A stretch of 33,005 nt of DNA from WHSW01 sp035296705 (lineage in GTDB: Bacteria > Actinomycetota > Thermoleophilia > Solirubrobacterales > 70-9), in contig DATHAL010000065.1 in the NCBI GenBank assembly GCA_035296705.1, positions 1-33,005 of the forward strand, in the 5' to 3' direction. Shown here piece by piece: positions 25,287-32,247 of the stretch. The notes beneath the pieces were generated by a model, which ran no database searches, had not been told where the DNA came from, and worked only from the letters and a program-made list of their open reading frames with translations. The number at the start of each line of letters is the position of its first letter. Positions within the stretch are counted from its first letter, which is position 1. A program made the translations under genes and the position numbers.

Positions 25287-26126
25287 ATGGGCAGGTTCAG
25301 ACAGGGATGGGAGCTCACGAAGAGGAGCTGGGGCGTGCTGCGCTCCAACCGCGAGCTCTTTCGCTTCCCGATCTACGGGACGATCGCGGCGCTCGCGGTC
25401 ACCGTGGTCGCTACCGGGCCGGGCATCTACCTGATCCAGGACGGCGAGCGCGCGCTGGGCGCCATCCTGACCGCGATCGGCCTCTATCTGTCGGCGTTCG
25501 CCGCCATCTACTTCGGCGTCGCCCTCGCGGCGACGGCCGACCGGATCTTCCACGGGCAGCCGGCCACGGTCGCCGACGGATTCGCGGTCGCCCGCTCACG
25601 CCTCGGCCCGATCGCCGGCTGGGCCGCGGTATCGGCGATCGTCGGCATCCTGATCACCCTCCTCCAGCAGACCGGCAGCATCGGCGAGGCGATCATCGGC
25701 TGGCTGGTCGGCGCCGTCTGGTCCCTGATCACCTTCCTCGCCGTGCCCGTGATCGCGCTCGAGGGAACCGGCCCGTTGGAGACGCTGAAGCGCTCGGCCA
25801 CCCTGTTCAAGGAGCGCTGGGCGGGCCAGATCACCGGCAATGTCGCGATCGGAGGCGCCGTCGTCCTCTTCGGGGTCCTGCCCGCGGCGCTCCTGATCGT
25901 CGGCGGCGGCTACCTGTGGGCCGCCGGCGACGGCGAGGCCGGCGACACGGCGGGAGCGGCGCTCGTGATCGTCGGGATCGCCGTGCTGGTCGTCTCGATG
26001 CTCGTCCTCCAAGCCCTCAAGGGAGTCTTCGGCGTCGCGCTCTACCCCTTCGCCGCCACCGGCGAGGTCACCGGGGGGTTCAGTGAGGCCGAGCTGGAGT
26101 CGGCGGTGCGGAGGAAGTCTCAGTAA
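25287..26126 (+). CDS. DUF6159-like integral membrane protein
   Basis: 279 residues; the ATG at 25287 has a good SD, whereas an upstream frame extension to 25053 is antisense to the MFS gene. The N-terminus GRFRQGWELTKRSWGVLRSNRELFRFP is typical of a family I take to be DUF6159. About six membrane helices follow (roughly 30-50, 57-80, 108-127, 132-157, 183-207, 220-245). A conserved-looking amphipathic stretch, LETLKRSATLFKERWAGQ, lies between helices four and five. Proteins of this type have no known biochemical role. Its last 47 bases overlap the 3' end of the opposite-strand glycerophosphodiesterase gene. Membrane location is clear; the family name is from memory and function is unknown. 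Confidence 0.78.
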   Translation: MGRFRQGWELTKRSWGVLRSNRELFRFPIYGTIAALAVTVVATGPGIYLIQDGERALGAILTAIGLYLSAFAAIYFGVALAATADRIFHGQPATVADGFAVARSRLGPIAGWAAVSAIVGILITLLQQTGSIGEAIIGWLVGAVWSLITFLAVPVIALEGTGPLETLKRSATLFKERWAGQITGNVAIGGAVVLFGVLPAALLIVGGGYLWAAGDGEAGDTAGAALVIVGIAVLVVSMLVLQALKGVFGVALYPFAATGEVTGGFSEAELESAVRRKSQ

Positions 26127-26883
26127 GCGGCGGGTCCGCGGCCAGGGACAGGAGCCGCGGGTCGTTGGTGCAGATCCCGTCGACGTCGAGCCCGCGCAGG
26201 CGCGCGATCCGCGCCGGCTCGTCGACCGTCCAGGCGATCACCACCACGCCCGCGCCGTGCGCGGCGGCAACCAGCCGCGCGGTGATCAGCGGGTGGTAGA
26301 CCCACACCGCCCACACGCCGAGCGCCGGTGCCCGCCGGCGGACGATCGCCGGGAGCCGCGTCCGCAGCGACGCCGAGCCCGCGAAGAACACGGGTCGTAG
26401 CCAGCGGTTGCGGCTCCAGTCGCGGGTCACCTTCGGCAGCGTCCAGCCCCGTTCGAGCTCCGGCGCGTGGTCTCGCAGGTAGGCGAGGCTCGGGCGCTCC
26501 ATCGTCGAGACCATCGCGCGCTCGATGAGCTCGCGTTCGCGAAGCGCGGCCGCGACCTCGTCCTCGCGGCCGGCGAGCTTCAGGTCGAGGTCGATGCGGA
26601 CCGCGTCGAGTGGCGGGCGCGTGAAGTGGTCGAGCGCCTCGGTGAGTGTGAGCGGTTCGCGCCGGCGCGCGTCCCCCCAGTCGTGAGCGACGAGCAGTGG
26701 CCCGCCGGCGGGCGCCGGACCGGCCTCCGCGCGGCGCCAGTCGGCACCGTTCGCGAAGTCGGCCTGCGGCCGGAGGACGTCGAACTCGATCACGTCGACC
26801 CCGGCCTCGACCGCGGCGGCGAAGCTCTCGGTGGTGTTGCCGCGGCGCATCGCGTCGGCGCCCTTGTGGCCAATCGTCAGCAT
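26080..26883 (-). CDS. Glycerophosphodiester phosphodiesterase (GDPD family)
   Basis: 267 residues. TIM-barrel GDPD hallmarks: IGHKGAD (4-10, catalytic His6), GNTTESF (15-21), VIEFDV (31-36, metal ligands E33 and D35), VAHDWG (65-70, His67 second catalytic His) and DLDLKL (98-103). It hydrolyses glycerophosphodiesters to glycerol 3-phosphate and an alcohol. The usual HRG and ENT appear as HKG and GNT, a variant I associate with an actinobacterial subfamily, and the metal ligands are kept. No signal peptide, so probably cytoplasmic. The Pro/Ala-rich end of the protein is encoded in the 47-base overlap with the neighbouring membrane protein gene. A TACCTT box at 26923-26928 might serve as -10; no strong SD is visible. 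Confidence 0.9.
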   Translation of the reverse strand: MLTIGHKGADAMRRGNTTESFAAAVEAGVDVIEFDVLRPQADFANGADWRRAEAGPAPAGGPLLVAHDWGDARRREPLTLTEALDHFTRPPLDAVRIDLDLKLAGREDEVAAALRERELIERAMVSTMERPSLAYLRDHAPELERGWTLPKVTRDWSRNRWLRPVFFAGSASLRTRLPAIVRRRAPALGVWAVWVYHPLITARLVAAAHGAGVVVIAWTVDEPARIARLRGLDVDGICTNDPRLLSLAADPPLTETSSAPPTPARPH

Positions 26884-26954
26884 CCCCGCGATCCAGTCAG
26901 CGTCCGTGCCCGCACCAGCCGAAAGGTACCGGCGAACGGCGGCGACCCGGCCGT

Positions 26955-26960
26955 TACGGT
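26955..26960 (+). promoter_or_regulatory. -10 box (TACGGT) of leaderless small exported protein gene
   Basis: TACGGT followed by GAGCCG and the ATG at 26967: six bases of spacing, the exact leaderless arrangement. It supports the short 149-residue protein over the longer open frame that starts at 26697 inside the opposite gene. Confidence 0.55.
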
Positions 26961-26966
26961 GAGCCG

Positions 26967-27416
26967 ATGAGTGATGCGCTCCGCCGCCGGCTAGCTGCGG
27001 CGCTCCTCATCCTGGGGGCCGCAGTCGCCGGGCTCGCGATCGCAGACGTCGGCCCGTTCTCGGATCCGCCGACCGAGGAGCAGCGCGTTGCGGACGTGGT
27101 CGAGCGGTTCTTCGGCGCCGCCTCCGACGGTGATTCGGCGACCTTCTGCCGGCTGCTGACCAGCGACGCCCGCCAGGCGCTTCAGGTCGAGACAGCGCAG
27201 CGCCTGCACATCGACAAGGAGCCGAAGTGCGAGCGGATCCTCGACGCGCTCGGCGGGATCTTCGAGGGCTCTCAGGTGAGCGTGCGCTACGTCAGCGTGA
27301 GCGGAAACCGCGCCCGCGTCGAGGCACGCTACAACCTCGCCGGCGCGGGAGCCGAGCCACGCACCGTGCTGCTGTTCGAGGAGCGCGGCGAGTGGCGGGT
27401 GAGCGACCCCGGCTGA
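26967..27416 (+). CDS. Small membrane-anchored or secreted NTF2-like protein
   Basis: 149 residues. An N-terminal helix (about 9-27, LAAALLILGAAVAGLAIA) after RRR is a signal peptide or anchor; there is no lipobox Cys. The rest reads as a cystatin/NTF2-like alpha+beta fold: VADVVERFFGAASDGDSATFCRLLTSDARQAL, then strands with QVSVRYVSVSGNRARVEARYN and TVLLFEERGEWRVSDP. Proteins of this kind are common actinobacterial exported proteins (DUF4878-like). Two Cys (61 and 88) could form a disulfide. No catalytic function can be assigned. Convergent with the next gene, four bases between stops, both stops lying in the palindrome CTGAGCGCTCAG. Confidence 0.75.
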   Translation: MSDALRRRLAAALLILGAAVAGLAIADVGPFSDPPTEEQRVADVVERFFGAASDGDSATFCRLLTSDARQALQVETAQRLHIDKEPKCERILDALGGIFEGSQVSVRYVSVSGNRARVEARYNLAGAGAEPRTVLLFEERGEWRVSDPG

Positions 27417-27420
27417 GCGC

Positions 27421-28050
27421 TCAGGTCGTCCTCGGCTCCGAGCGCGCCTTCAGCGCCAGCATCACGCTGAGGACCAGCACCGATAGCGCGGCGACGATCG
27501 CCGCGATCCACCCGAGCGGCGTGAACCCGAGGATCAGCGCCACGATCATCACGCCCCCGACCCACTTCGGCAGGGCACCGCTGCGCAGGATCGCGAGCCC
27601 GGTTCCGAGCAGGTACGCCGTCACCCCGAGTACCAACGGCAGGAAGTCGTTGTCCCACAGCGCTTGCAGCGCCTGGACCGCCGAGGGGTCGACATCGTCG
27701 GCCGCCTCCGCGAGCGCGAACGAGATCGTGCCGTCGATGGCGATACCGATCGCGACGATCGTCGTTCCGACGAAGGCGATCGTGGGAGTGAGGTCGGCCG
27801 GCCCGACGGCGCGGCGCAGGAAGTTGCGCAGGTATGCCCCGAACGAGATCAGCAGCAGCCCGGCCAGTACCCCCAGGACTGCTCCGATCTGGACCGAGTC
27901 CTTGTTGTCGAGATAGAAGTCGACGATCTCGTCCGCAGGATCCTCCGCGCTCTTCGGCTCTCCGACGATCGCGAACGAAATGATCGCGACCACGATGAAC
28001 AGCACGCCGGTGAGCGCGACCAGCCAGGCACGACGGTCTGCACGATCCAT
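27421..28050 (-). CDS. Hypothetical multi-pass membrane protein
   Basis: 209 residues from ATG at 28050, chosen because GGGAGGA (28054-28060) stands just upstream; the longer frame to 28149 runs through a promoter-like TAGGCT. About six hydrophobic helices (roughly 8-30, 53-74, 88-112, 135-156, 161-178, 180-200). After the first helix a charged stretch, SAEDPADEIVDFYLDNKDSVQ, probably lies outside. The layout resembles small actinobacterial DUF4386-like or hypothetical membrane proteins, but I cannot place it with confidence. No neighbour suggests a function. Confidence 0.72.
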   Translation of the reverse strand: MDRADRRAWLVALTGVLFIVVAIISFAIVGEPKSAEDPADEIVDFYLDNKDSVQIGAVLGVLAGLLLISFGAYLRNFLRRAVGPADLTPTIAFVGTTIVAIGIAIDGTISFALAEAADDVDPSAVQALQALWDNDFLPLVLGVTAYLLGTGLAILRSGALPKWVGGVMIVALILGFTPLGWIAAIVAALSVLVLSVMLALKARSEPRTT

Positions 28051-28094
28051 GGGTCCTCCCCTCTCGGCGGCGCCCGACGCGCCGCGTTCACGCC

Positions 28095-28100
28095 AGCCTA
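28095..28100 (-). promoter_or_regulatory. -10 box (TAGGCT) of the membrane protein gene
   Basis: TAGGCT on the minus strand would give a leader of about 35-40 bases carrying the SD GGGAGGA before the ATG at 28050. No clear -35. Weaker support than the leaderless boxes. Confidence 0.35.
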
Positions 28101-28175
28101 AGCCCACGTCGGAGGGCTTGCACGCGTTTGCCGCTGCTCGGCGTGTCACCCGTCACCGCGGGTACTCCCCGGCCC

Positions 28176-29162
28176 ATGAGCGACGTCCGAGCCCCTCGCG
28201 AGGAGCTGCCGCCGCTCGAGCTTCGCCGGCTGCGCGACCTCGAGCTCGACGAGGCCCCGGAGGAGGGCCAGCCGGCCCACATCGCCTCCGCCTCGGGGAT
28301 CGCGAAGCGGGGCGACTTCGTCTACGTGGTCGGTGACGACCTCTTGCACGTCGGTGTCTTCCGGCTTGCGGGTGGCGGCGCCGGCGAGGCGCTGCGCGTC
28401 TTCGAGGGCGACCTGCCCGATGATGGTGCGGAGCGCAAGCGCGAGAAGCCAGACCTCGAAGGGCTGACGACGCTGCCCCCGGTGGAGGGCGAGCCCAACG
28501 GCGGGCTGCTCGGCCTCGGCTCGGGCTCCAGCCGCGACCGCGACCGCGGATTCTTTTGGCCGTTTGCCGCCGACGGCTCGCTCGCGAACCGCCCGCGGCC
28601 GATCGAGCTCGCGCCCGTTTATGAGGCGATGCGGGGTGAGCTCGGCGGCGAGATCAACATCGAGGGCGCAGCGGTCGTCGGCGAACGCCTCTGGCTCTTT
28701 CACCGCGCCAACCGCGGCAGCGCGCCGAACAGCGTCGCGGAGTTCAAGCTTCGCGATCTGTCGCGGACCCTGCGGGAGGACCTCGTCGTCGATGCCGACG
28801 AGCTGACGACGATTCGCGGCTATGACCTGGGCGAGCTCGATGGAGTCCCGCTCTGCTTCTCGGACGCAACCGCGCTGACCGAGGAGCTCGTCTGCTTCAG
28901 CGCCTCGGCCGAGGGCGAGGACGACGGCGACATCCACGGCTCGGTCGTGGGGACGATCAGCCGCGACGGCCGGGTGCGGCGCCTGCGCGCGATCGACCCG
29001 CAGTGGAAGGTCGAGGGGGTGCACGCGACCGTCGACACCGGGGTCATCGACTTCCTGTTCGTCTGCGACCAGGACGATCCGGACGCGCCGTCACCGCTCC
29101 TGAGCGCAACGATGCCGATCGACCGCGAGCTCGACGAGGACCGCGCGGGCTACGGGCGGTAG
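28176..29162 (+). CDS. Propeller-like hypothetical protein (DUF6929-like)
   Basis: 328 residues from ATG at 28176. The open frame extends back to 28128, but TACTCC (28163-28168) seven bases before the ATG suggests a weak leaderless start here. The text ASASGIAKRGDFVYVVGDDLLHVGVF (37-62) resembles a family of predicted beta-propeller proteins (DUF6929-like), also seen in SdiA-regulated or esterase-like propellers. Later repeats of short strands with FFWPFAADGS, NIEGAAVVGERLWLFHRAN and VEGVHATVDTGVIDFLFVCDQDD fit blades of a propeller. No signal peptide, so probably cytoplasmic. A ligand-binding or phosphatase-like role is possible but unproven. Its last 13 bases overlap the end of the opposite SnoaL-like gene. 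Confidence 0.75.
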   Translation: MSDVRAPREELPPLELRRLRDLELDEAPEEGQPAHIASASGIAKRGDFVYVVGDDLLHVGVFRLAGGGAGEALRVFEGDLPDDGAERKREKPDLEGLTTLPPVEGEPNGGLLGLGSGSSRDRDRGFFWPFAADGSLANRPRPIELAPVYEAMRGELGGEINIEGAAVVGERLWLFHRANRGSAPNSVAEFKLRDLSRTLREDLVVDADELTTIRGYDLGELDGVPLCFSDATALTEELVCFSASAEGEDDGDIHGSVVGTISRDGRVRRLRAIDPQWKVEGVHATVDTGVIDFLFVCDQDDPDAPSPLLSATMPIDRELDEDRAGYGR

Positions 29163-29566
29163 GCGTGCACCGCCGCCCGCGCGGCGTCCCGGTCGAGGAA
29201 CTCGCGGAAGCGGGTTGTCCGCCCCTCCCCGTCGGTCTCCATCAGGAAGAACTCGCGCATCTCGCCCGGCGCGCCGCTCGTCGTGCCCCGGCCCCTGACG
29301 ATCGCCTCGATCAGGATCAGGTGCTCGGCGACGTCCGTGGCGTCGACCAGCTCGAGACGGATGTCGCCCAACAACGCCAGCCGCTCCGACATCCGACGAA
29401 CGCACTCCTCGCGGCCGCGGCGCACCCCGGCGTCCGGGAACTTCGGAGGCTCCTCCCAGACGATCTGTGGATCCCAGAATCGCTCCGCCATCGCCTCGAG
29501 TCCCTGCTCGTTCCAGATCTTGAACGCGGTCTGGGCGCGCTCCCGCCCGGTCGGGCGCTCGGACAC
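29150..29566 (-). CDS. SnoaL/NTF2-like small protein
   Basis: 138 residues. An N-terminal helical part (ERAQTAFKIWNEQGLEAMAERFWDP) is followed by VWEEPPKFPDAGVRRGREECVRRM and four strands, the usual SnoaL-like polyketide-cyclase fold (NTF2 superfamily). Such proteins act as small isomerases, hydrolases or binding proteins; no catalytic set can be named here. The GTG start is four bases after the prs stop and has no SD of its own, so it is probably translated from the glmU-prs message. It is convergent with, and overlaps by 13 bases, the propeller-like gene. Confidence 0.8.
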   Translation of the reverse strand: MSERPTGRERAQTAFKIWNEQGLEAMAERFWDPQIVWEEPPKFPDAGVRRGREECVRRMSERLALLGDIRLELVDATDVAEHLILIEAIVRGRGTTSGAPGEMREFFLMETDGEGRTTRFREFLDRDAARAAVHAYRP

Positions 29567-29570
29567 GGGC

Positions 29571-30602
29571 TCAGAAGAGCTGGTTCTCGCCGGCGAAGAT
29601 CTCCGACACCGAGTCGTCCGCGAAGATGCGGCGGATCGAGTCGGCGAGGGTCTGCGCGGTCGGGAGCTGGACGATGTTCTCGGGGTAGCCCGGCCGCAGC
29701 GGGATCGTGTCGGTGACGACGATCCGCTCGATGCCCGAATCCTGGTAGACGAGCCGCTCGTAGGCGGGGCCCGAGAAGACGCCGTGGGTGGCGCACGCGA
29801 TGATCCGCGCCGCGCCCTCGTCGAGGACGGTCTTCGCTGCGGCGGTCAGGGTGCCGGCGGTGTCGATCATGTCGTCGACGAGGACCGCGGTCTTGCCGTC
29901 GACGTCGCCGACGACGTAGCCGATCTCCGCGACCTGCTGGGCGGGGCGCTCCTTCTCCATCACGGCCCAGTGACAGCCGATCTTGCGGGCGAAGTTCCGC
30001 GCCACCTTCACCCGGCCTGCGTCAGGGGAGACGATCACGAGCTCGTCGTCCCAGGCCTGGTCCATGAAGTACTGGGTCAGCATCGGCATCGCGGTCATGT
30101 GGTCGACCGGCTTCGAGAAGAAGCCCTGGACCTGGCCCGAATGGAGGTCCATGGTCAGCACCCGGTCGACGCCGACGGCCTCGAGGCACTGGGCGACGAC
30201 GCGGGCCGAGATCGGTTCCCGGGGTGCCGACTTCTTGTCCTGGCGGGCGTAGCCGTACCAGGGCATGACGGCGATGATCCGGTGCGCGGAGGCGCCCTTG
30301 GCGGCGTCGATCATCACCAGGAGCTCCATCAGCGCATCGTTGGGCGTCATCCCCTCGGCGGCGTTGGCGGCGGTCGACTGGACGAGGAAGACGTCCGCGC
30401 CGCGGATCGACTCCTTGTAGCGGCAGTAGACCTCTCCGTCGGCGAACGTCCGCAGGTCGACCTGGCCCAGGTCGAGGTCGAGGTGGCCGGCGATCTTCGC
30501 GGCGAGCTCCATCGAAGCGCGGCCGCCGAAGACCATGAGCCGCTTCGTGTAGTCCTGCGGGATCGAGCTGATCACCTGCGGACTCTCCTCGAGAATGCTC
30601 AC
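29571..30602 (-). CDS. prs: Ribose-phosphate pyrophosphokinase (PRPP synthetase)
   Basis: 343 residues, slightly long because of a ~20-residue N-terminal lead before RLMVFGGRAS. Makes PRPP from ribose 5-phosphate and ATP for nucleotide, His and Trp synthesis. Motifs: FADGEVYCRY (53-62), the flexible-loop YGYARQDKKSAPREPIS (116-132), the metal-binding DLHSGQVQGFF (152-162) and the PRPP loop VDDMIDTAGT (242-251). GTG start overlaps the glmU stop as GTGA, so both are coupled. The glmU-prs pair is an old, widespread order; here the following rplY is displaced by eight genes. Confidence 0.98.
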   Translation of the reverse strand: MSILEESPQVISSIPQDYTKRLMVFGGRASMELAAKIAGHLDLDLGQVDLRTFADGEVYCRYKESIRGADVFLVQSTAANAAEGMTPNDALMELLVMIDAAKGASAHRIIAVMPWYGYARQDKKSAPREPISARVVAQCLEAVGVDRVLTMDLHSGQVQGFFSKPVDHMTAMPMLTQYFMDQAWDDELVIVSPDAGRVKVARNFARKIGCHWAVMEKERPAQQVAEIGYVVGDVDGKTAVLVDDMIDTAGTLTAAAKTVLDEGAARIIACATHGVFSGPAYERLVYQDSGIERIVVTDTIPLRPGYPENIVQLPTAQTLADSIRRIFADDSVSEIFAGENQLF

Positions 30603-32020
30603 GTCGTCGTGCCCCCTGTGTCCTCTTCGGCCTCGGCTGCCTTCCTGTCGGCGTATCCCTCGATGTTGCGCTGATCGTTGGTGGAGACCGCGAGCGCCCC
30701 GTCCGGCACGTCCTCGCGGACCACCGCACCGGCGCCAGTGTAAGCGCGATCCCCGACGCTCACCGGCGCGACGAGCGAAGTGTTCACGGATACGCGCGCA
30801 TCTTCCCCAATCTTCGTGCGGTTCTTGCGCCGGCCGTCGTAGTTGGCGGTGATGCTGCCGGCGCCCATGTTCGCGCCGGCGCCGATCTCCGCGTCGCCCA
30901 CGTAGGCGAGGTGCGGGACCTTGGCGCCCTCGCCGATCGTCGCGTTCTTGATCTCCACGAAGCTGCCGGCCTTCGCGCGCTGCCCGAGCCTTGCGCCGGG
31001 ACGCAGGTAGGCGAACGGCCCGACGCTCGCCAGGTTGTCGACCTCGGCGTTGTCGAGGTAGGAGTGGATGACGCGCACCTGCTCCCCGACGCGCGAGTCG
31101 ATCAGCGTGGAGTGCGGGCCGATGATCGAGTCGGCGCCGATCGAGGTGGCGCCGCGGAGGGTGGAGCCCGGCTCGATCGTGGCGTCGGCTGCGATCTCGA
31201 CGTCGGCGTCGATCCAGGTCGACGACGGGTCGATGATCGTGACGCCGGCGCGCATGTGGCGGTCGAGGATCTGGCGGCGGGCCTCGGCGGTCGCGGCGGC
31301 GAGGTCGGCGCGGTCGTTGACGCCGAGGTTGACGTTCCGATCGGAGGCGCGGTGCGCGGCCACGCGCAGCCCACGATCGCGGAACGCGGGCAGGACGTCT
31401 CCGATGTAGTACTCGCCCGCCGAGTTGTCGTTGGTGAGGCCGTCGAGCGCCTCGACCAGGGGCTCGGCGGCGAACGCGTAGGTGCCGGTGTTGATCTCGC
31501 GAATCGCAAGGATGTCGGTCGGGACGCCGGTCGGGTCCTTGGTCTCGACGATCCGCTCGAGCTCGCCGGCGTCGTTGCGGACGATGCGACCGTACGCGCC
31601 CGGGTCGTCGGCCTCGACGGTCATCACCGTGGCCGCGGCGTCGGCAGCGCGGTGGGTCTCGAGGAGCGCCTCGACGATCTCGCCGTTGAGGAGCGGGTGG
31701 TCGCCCGAGAGGACGACGACGGTTTCCGAGTCGCGGACGATGTCATGTGCGGCGCGAATCGCGCCTCCGGTGCCGTCTGCCTCCGGCTGGATCACCGTCT
31801 CGGTGCCCTCCGGCAGCCCGGGGGTCAGATCCCGGTCCGGGGGGACGATCACGGCGACGCGGTCCGCCCCCGCCTCCCGCGCCGCGAGCACGGGCCAGGC
31901 GACCATCGGACGGCCGCACACGGGGTGCAGGACCTTCGGCATCGAAGAGCGCATCCGCGTGCCCTCGCCCCCGGCCATGACCAGGACGGTCAGTCCGCCG
32001 CCTGAATTACCTCCGCCCAC
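30599..32020 (-). CDS. glmU: Bifunctional UDP-GlcNAc synthesis enzyme GlmU
   Basis: 473 residues. The N-terminal uridylyltransferase has MAGGEGTRM (15-23) and PKVLH (28-32). The C-terminal left-handed beta-helix acetyltransferase shows FVEIKNATIGEGAKVPHLAYVGDAEIG, SITANYDGRRKNRTKIG and AYTGAGAVVREDVPDGALAVS, the latter close to the mycobacterial form. It acetylates GlcN-1-P and couples it to UTP, giving UDP-GlcNAc for peptidoglycan and other surface glycans. An open frame to 32257 exists, but GTG at 32020 has TACGAT six bases upstream (leaderless) and gives a normal N-terminus with a small Gly-rich lead. First gene of glmU-prs-(SnoaL-like). Confidence 0.97.
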   Translation of the reverse strand: MGGGNSGGGLTVLVMAGGEGTRMRSSMPKVLHPVCGRPMVAWPVLAAREAGADRVAVIVPPDRDLTPGLPEGTETVIQPEADGTGGAIRAAHDIVRDSETVVVLSGDHPLLNGEIVEALLETHRAADAAATVMTVEADDPGAYGRIVRNDAGELERIVETKDPTGVPTDILAIREINTGTYAFAAEPLVEALDGLTNDNSAGEYYIGDVLPAFRDRGLRVAAHRASDRNVNLGVNDRADLAAATAEARRQILDRHMRAGVTIIDPSSTWIDADVEIAADATIEPGSTLRGATSIGADSIIGPHSTLIDSRVGEQVRVIHSYLDNAEVDNLASVGPFAYLRPGARLGQRAKAGSFVEIKNATIGEGAKVPHLAYVGDAEIGAGANMGAGSITANYDGRRKNRTKIGEDARVSVNTSLVAPVSVGDRAYTGAGAVVREDVPDGALAVSTNDQRNIEGYADRKAAEAEEDTGGTTT

Positions 32021-32026
32021 GTGCGC

Positions 32027-32032
32027 ATCGTA
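32027..32032 (-). promoter_or_regulatory. -10 box (TACGAT) of leaderless glmU
   Basis: TACGAT on the minus strand is separated from the glmU GTG by exactly six bases (GCGCAC), so the message should begin at the GTG. No SD. A -35 is not evident. Confidence 0.55.
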
Positions 32033-32053
32033 GACGCGGCTGAGCCGTCGATC

Positions 32054-32082
32054 TTGATCGCTGCCGCGCCCGGGGTTATCTT
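32054..32082 (+). promoter_or_regulatory. Sigma-70-type promoter (TTGATC-17-TATCTT)
   Basis: TTGATC at 32054-32059 and TATCTT at 32077-32082 are separated by 17 bases, the best -35/-10 pair in the window. It would produce a leader of about 160 bases for the DUF4287/SRPBCC gene at 32248. The region is divergent to glmU. Confidence 0.5.
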
Positions 32083-32127
32083 TGCGGCGGCGCCGTCCCG
32101 CGCCCGACCTCCGCTCCGGCTCCCACG

Positions 32128-32168
32128 CAGCCGGCCGAGGGAGGTAAGGGGGGCTTCGAGCCCTCGGG
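32128..32168 (+). other. Inverted repeats in the long 5' leader
   Basis: Within the ~160-base leader of the DUF4287/SRPBCC gene, GGGCT-TCG-AGCCC (32151-32163) forms a small hairpin, and CCGAGGG/CCCTCGG around it can form a competing stem. Two mutually exclusive pairings near an AGGTAAGGG stretch could be regulatory, but no known riboswitch is recognised. Confidence 0.3.
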
Positions 32169-32247
32169 ACGCCGGTCATCGCGAGCCCTTCCGGCGGGGT
32201 GCCGAGAGCGTGGGTCCCGGTCGCCACCGCCAGCGAAGGAGCGAGAC

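Noticed and set aside
27413..27424. Palindrome CTGAGCGCTCAG as operator or terminator
   Set aside because: It consists mainly of the two facing TGA stops; only 12 bases, without loop or T-run.
22151..29570. The accessory block as a mobile island or prophage
   Set aside because: No integrase, transposase, attachment repeats or tRNA are seen, and composition looks like the surroundings.
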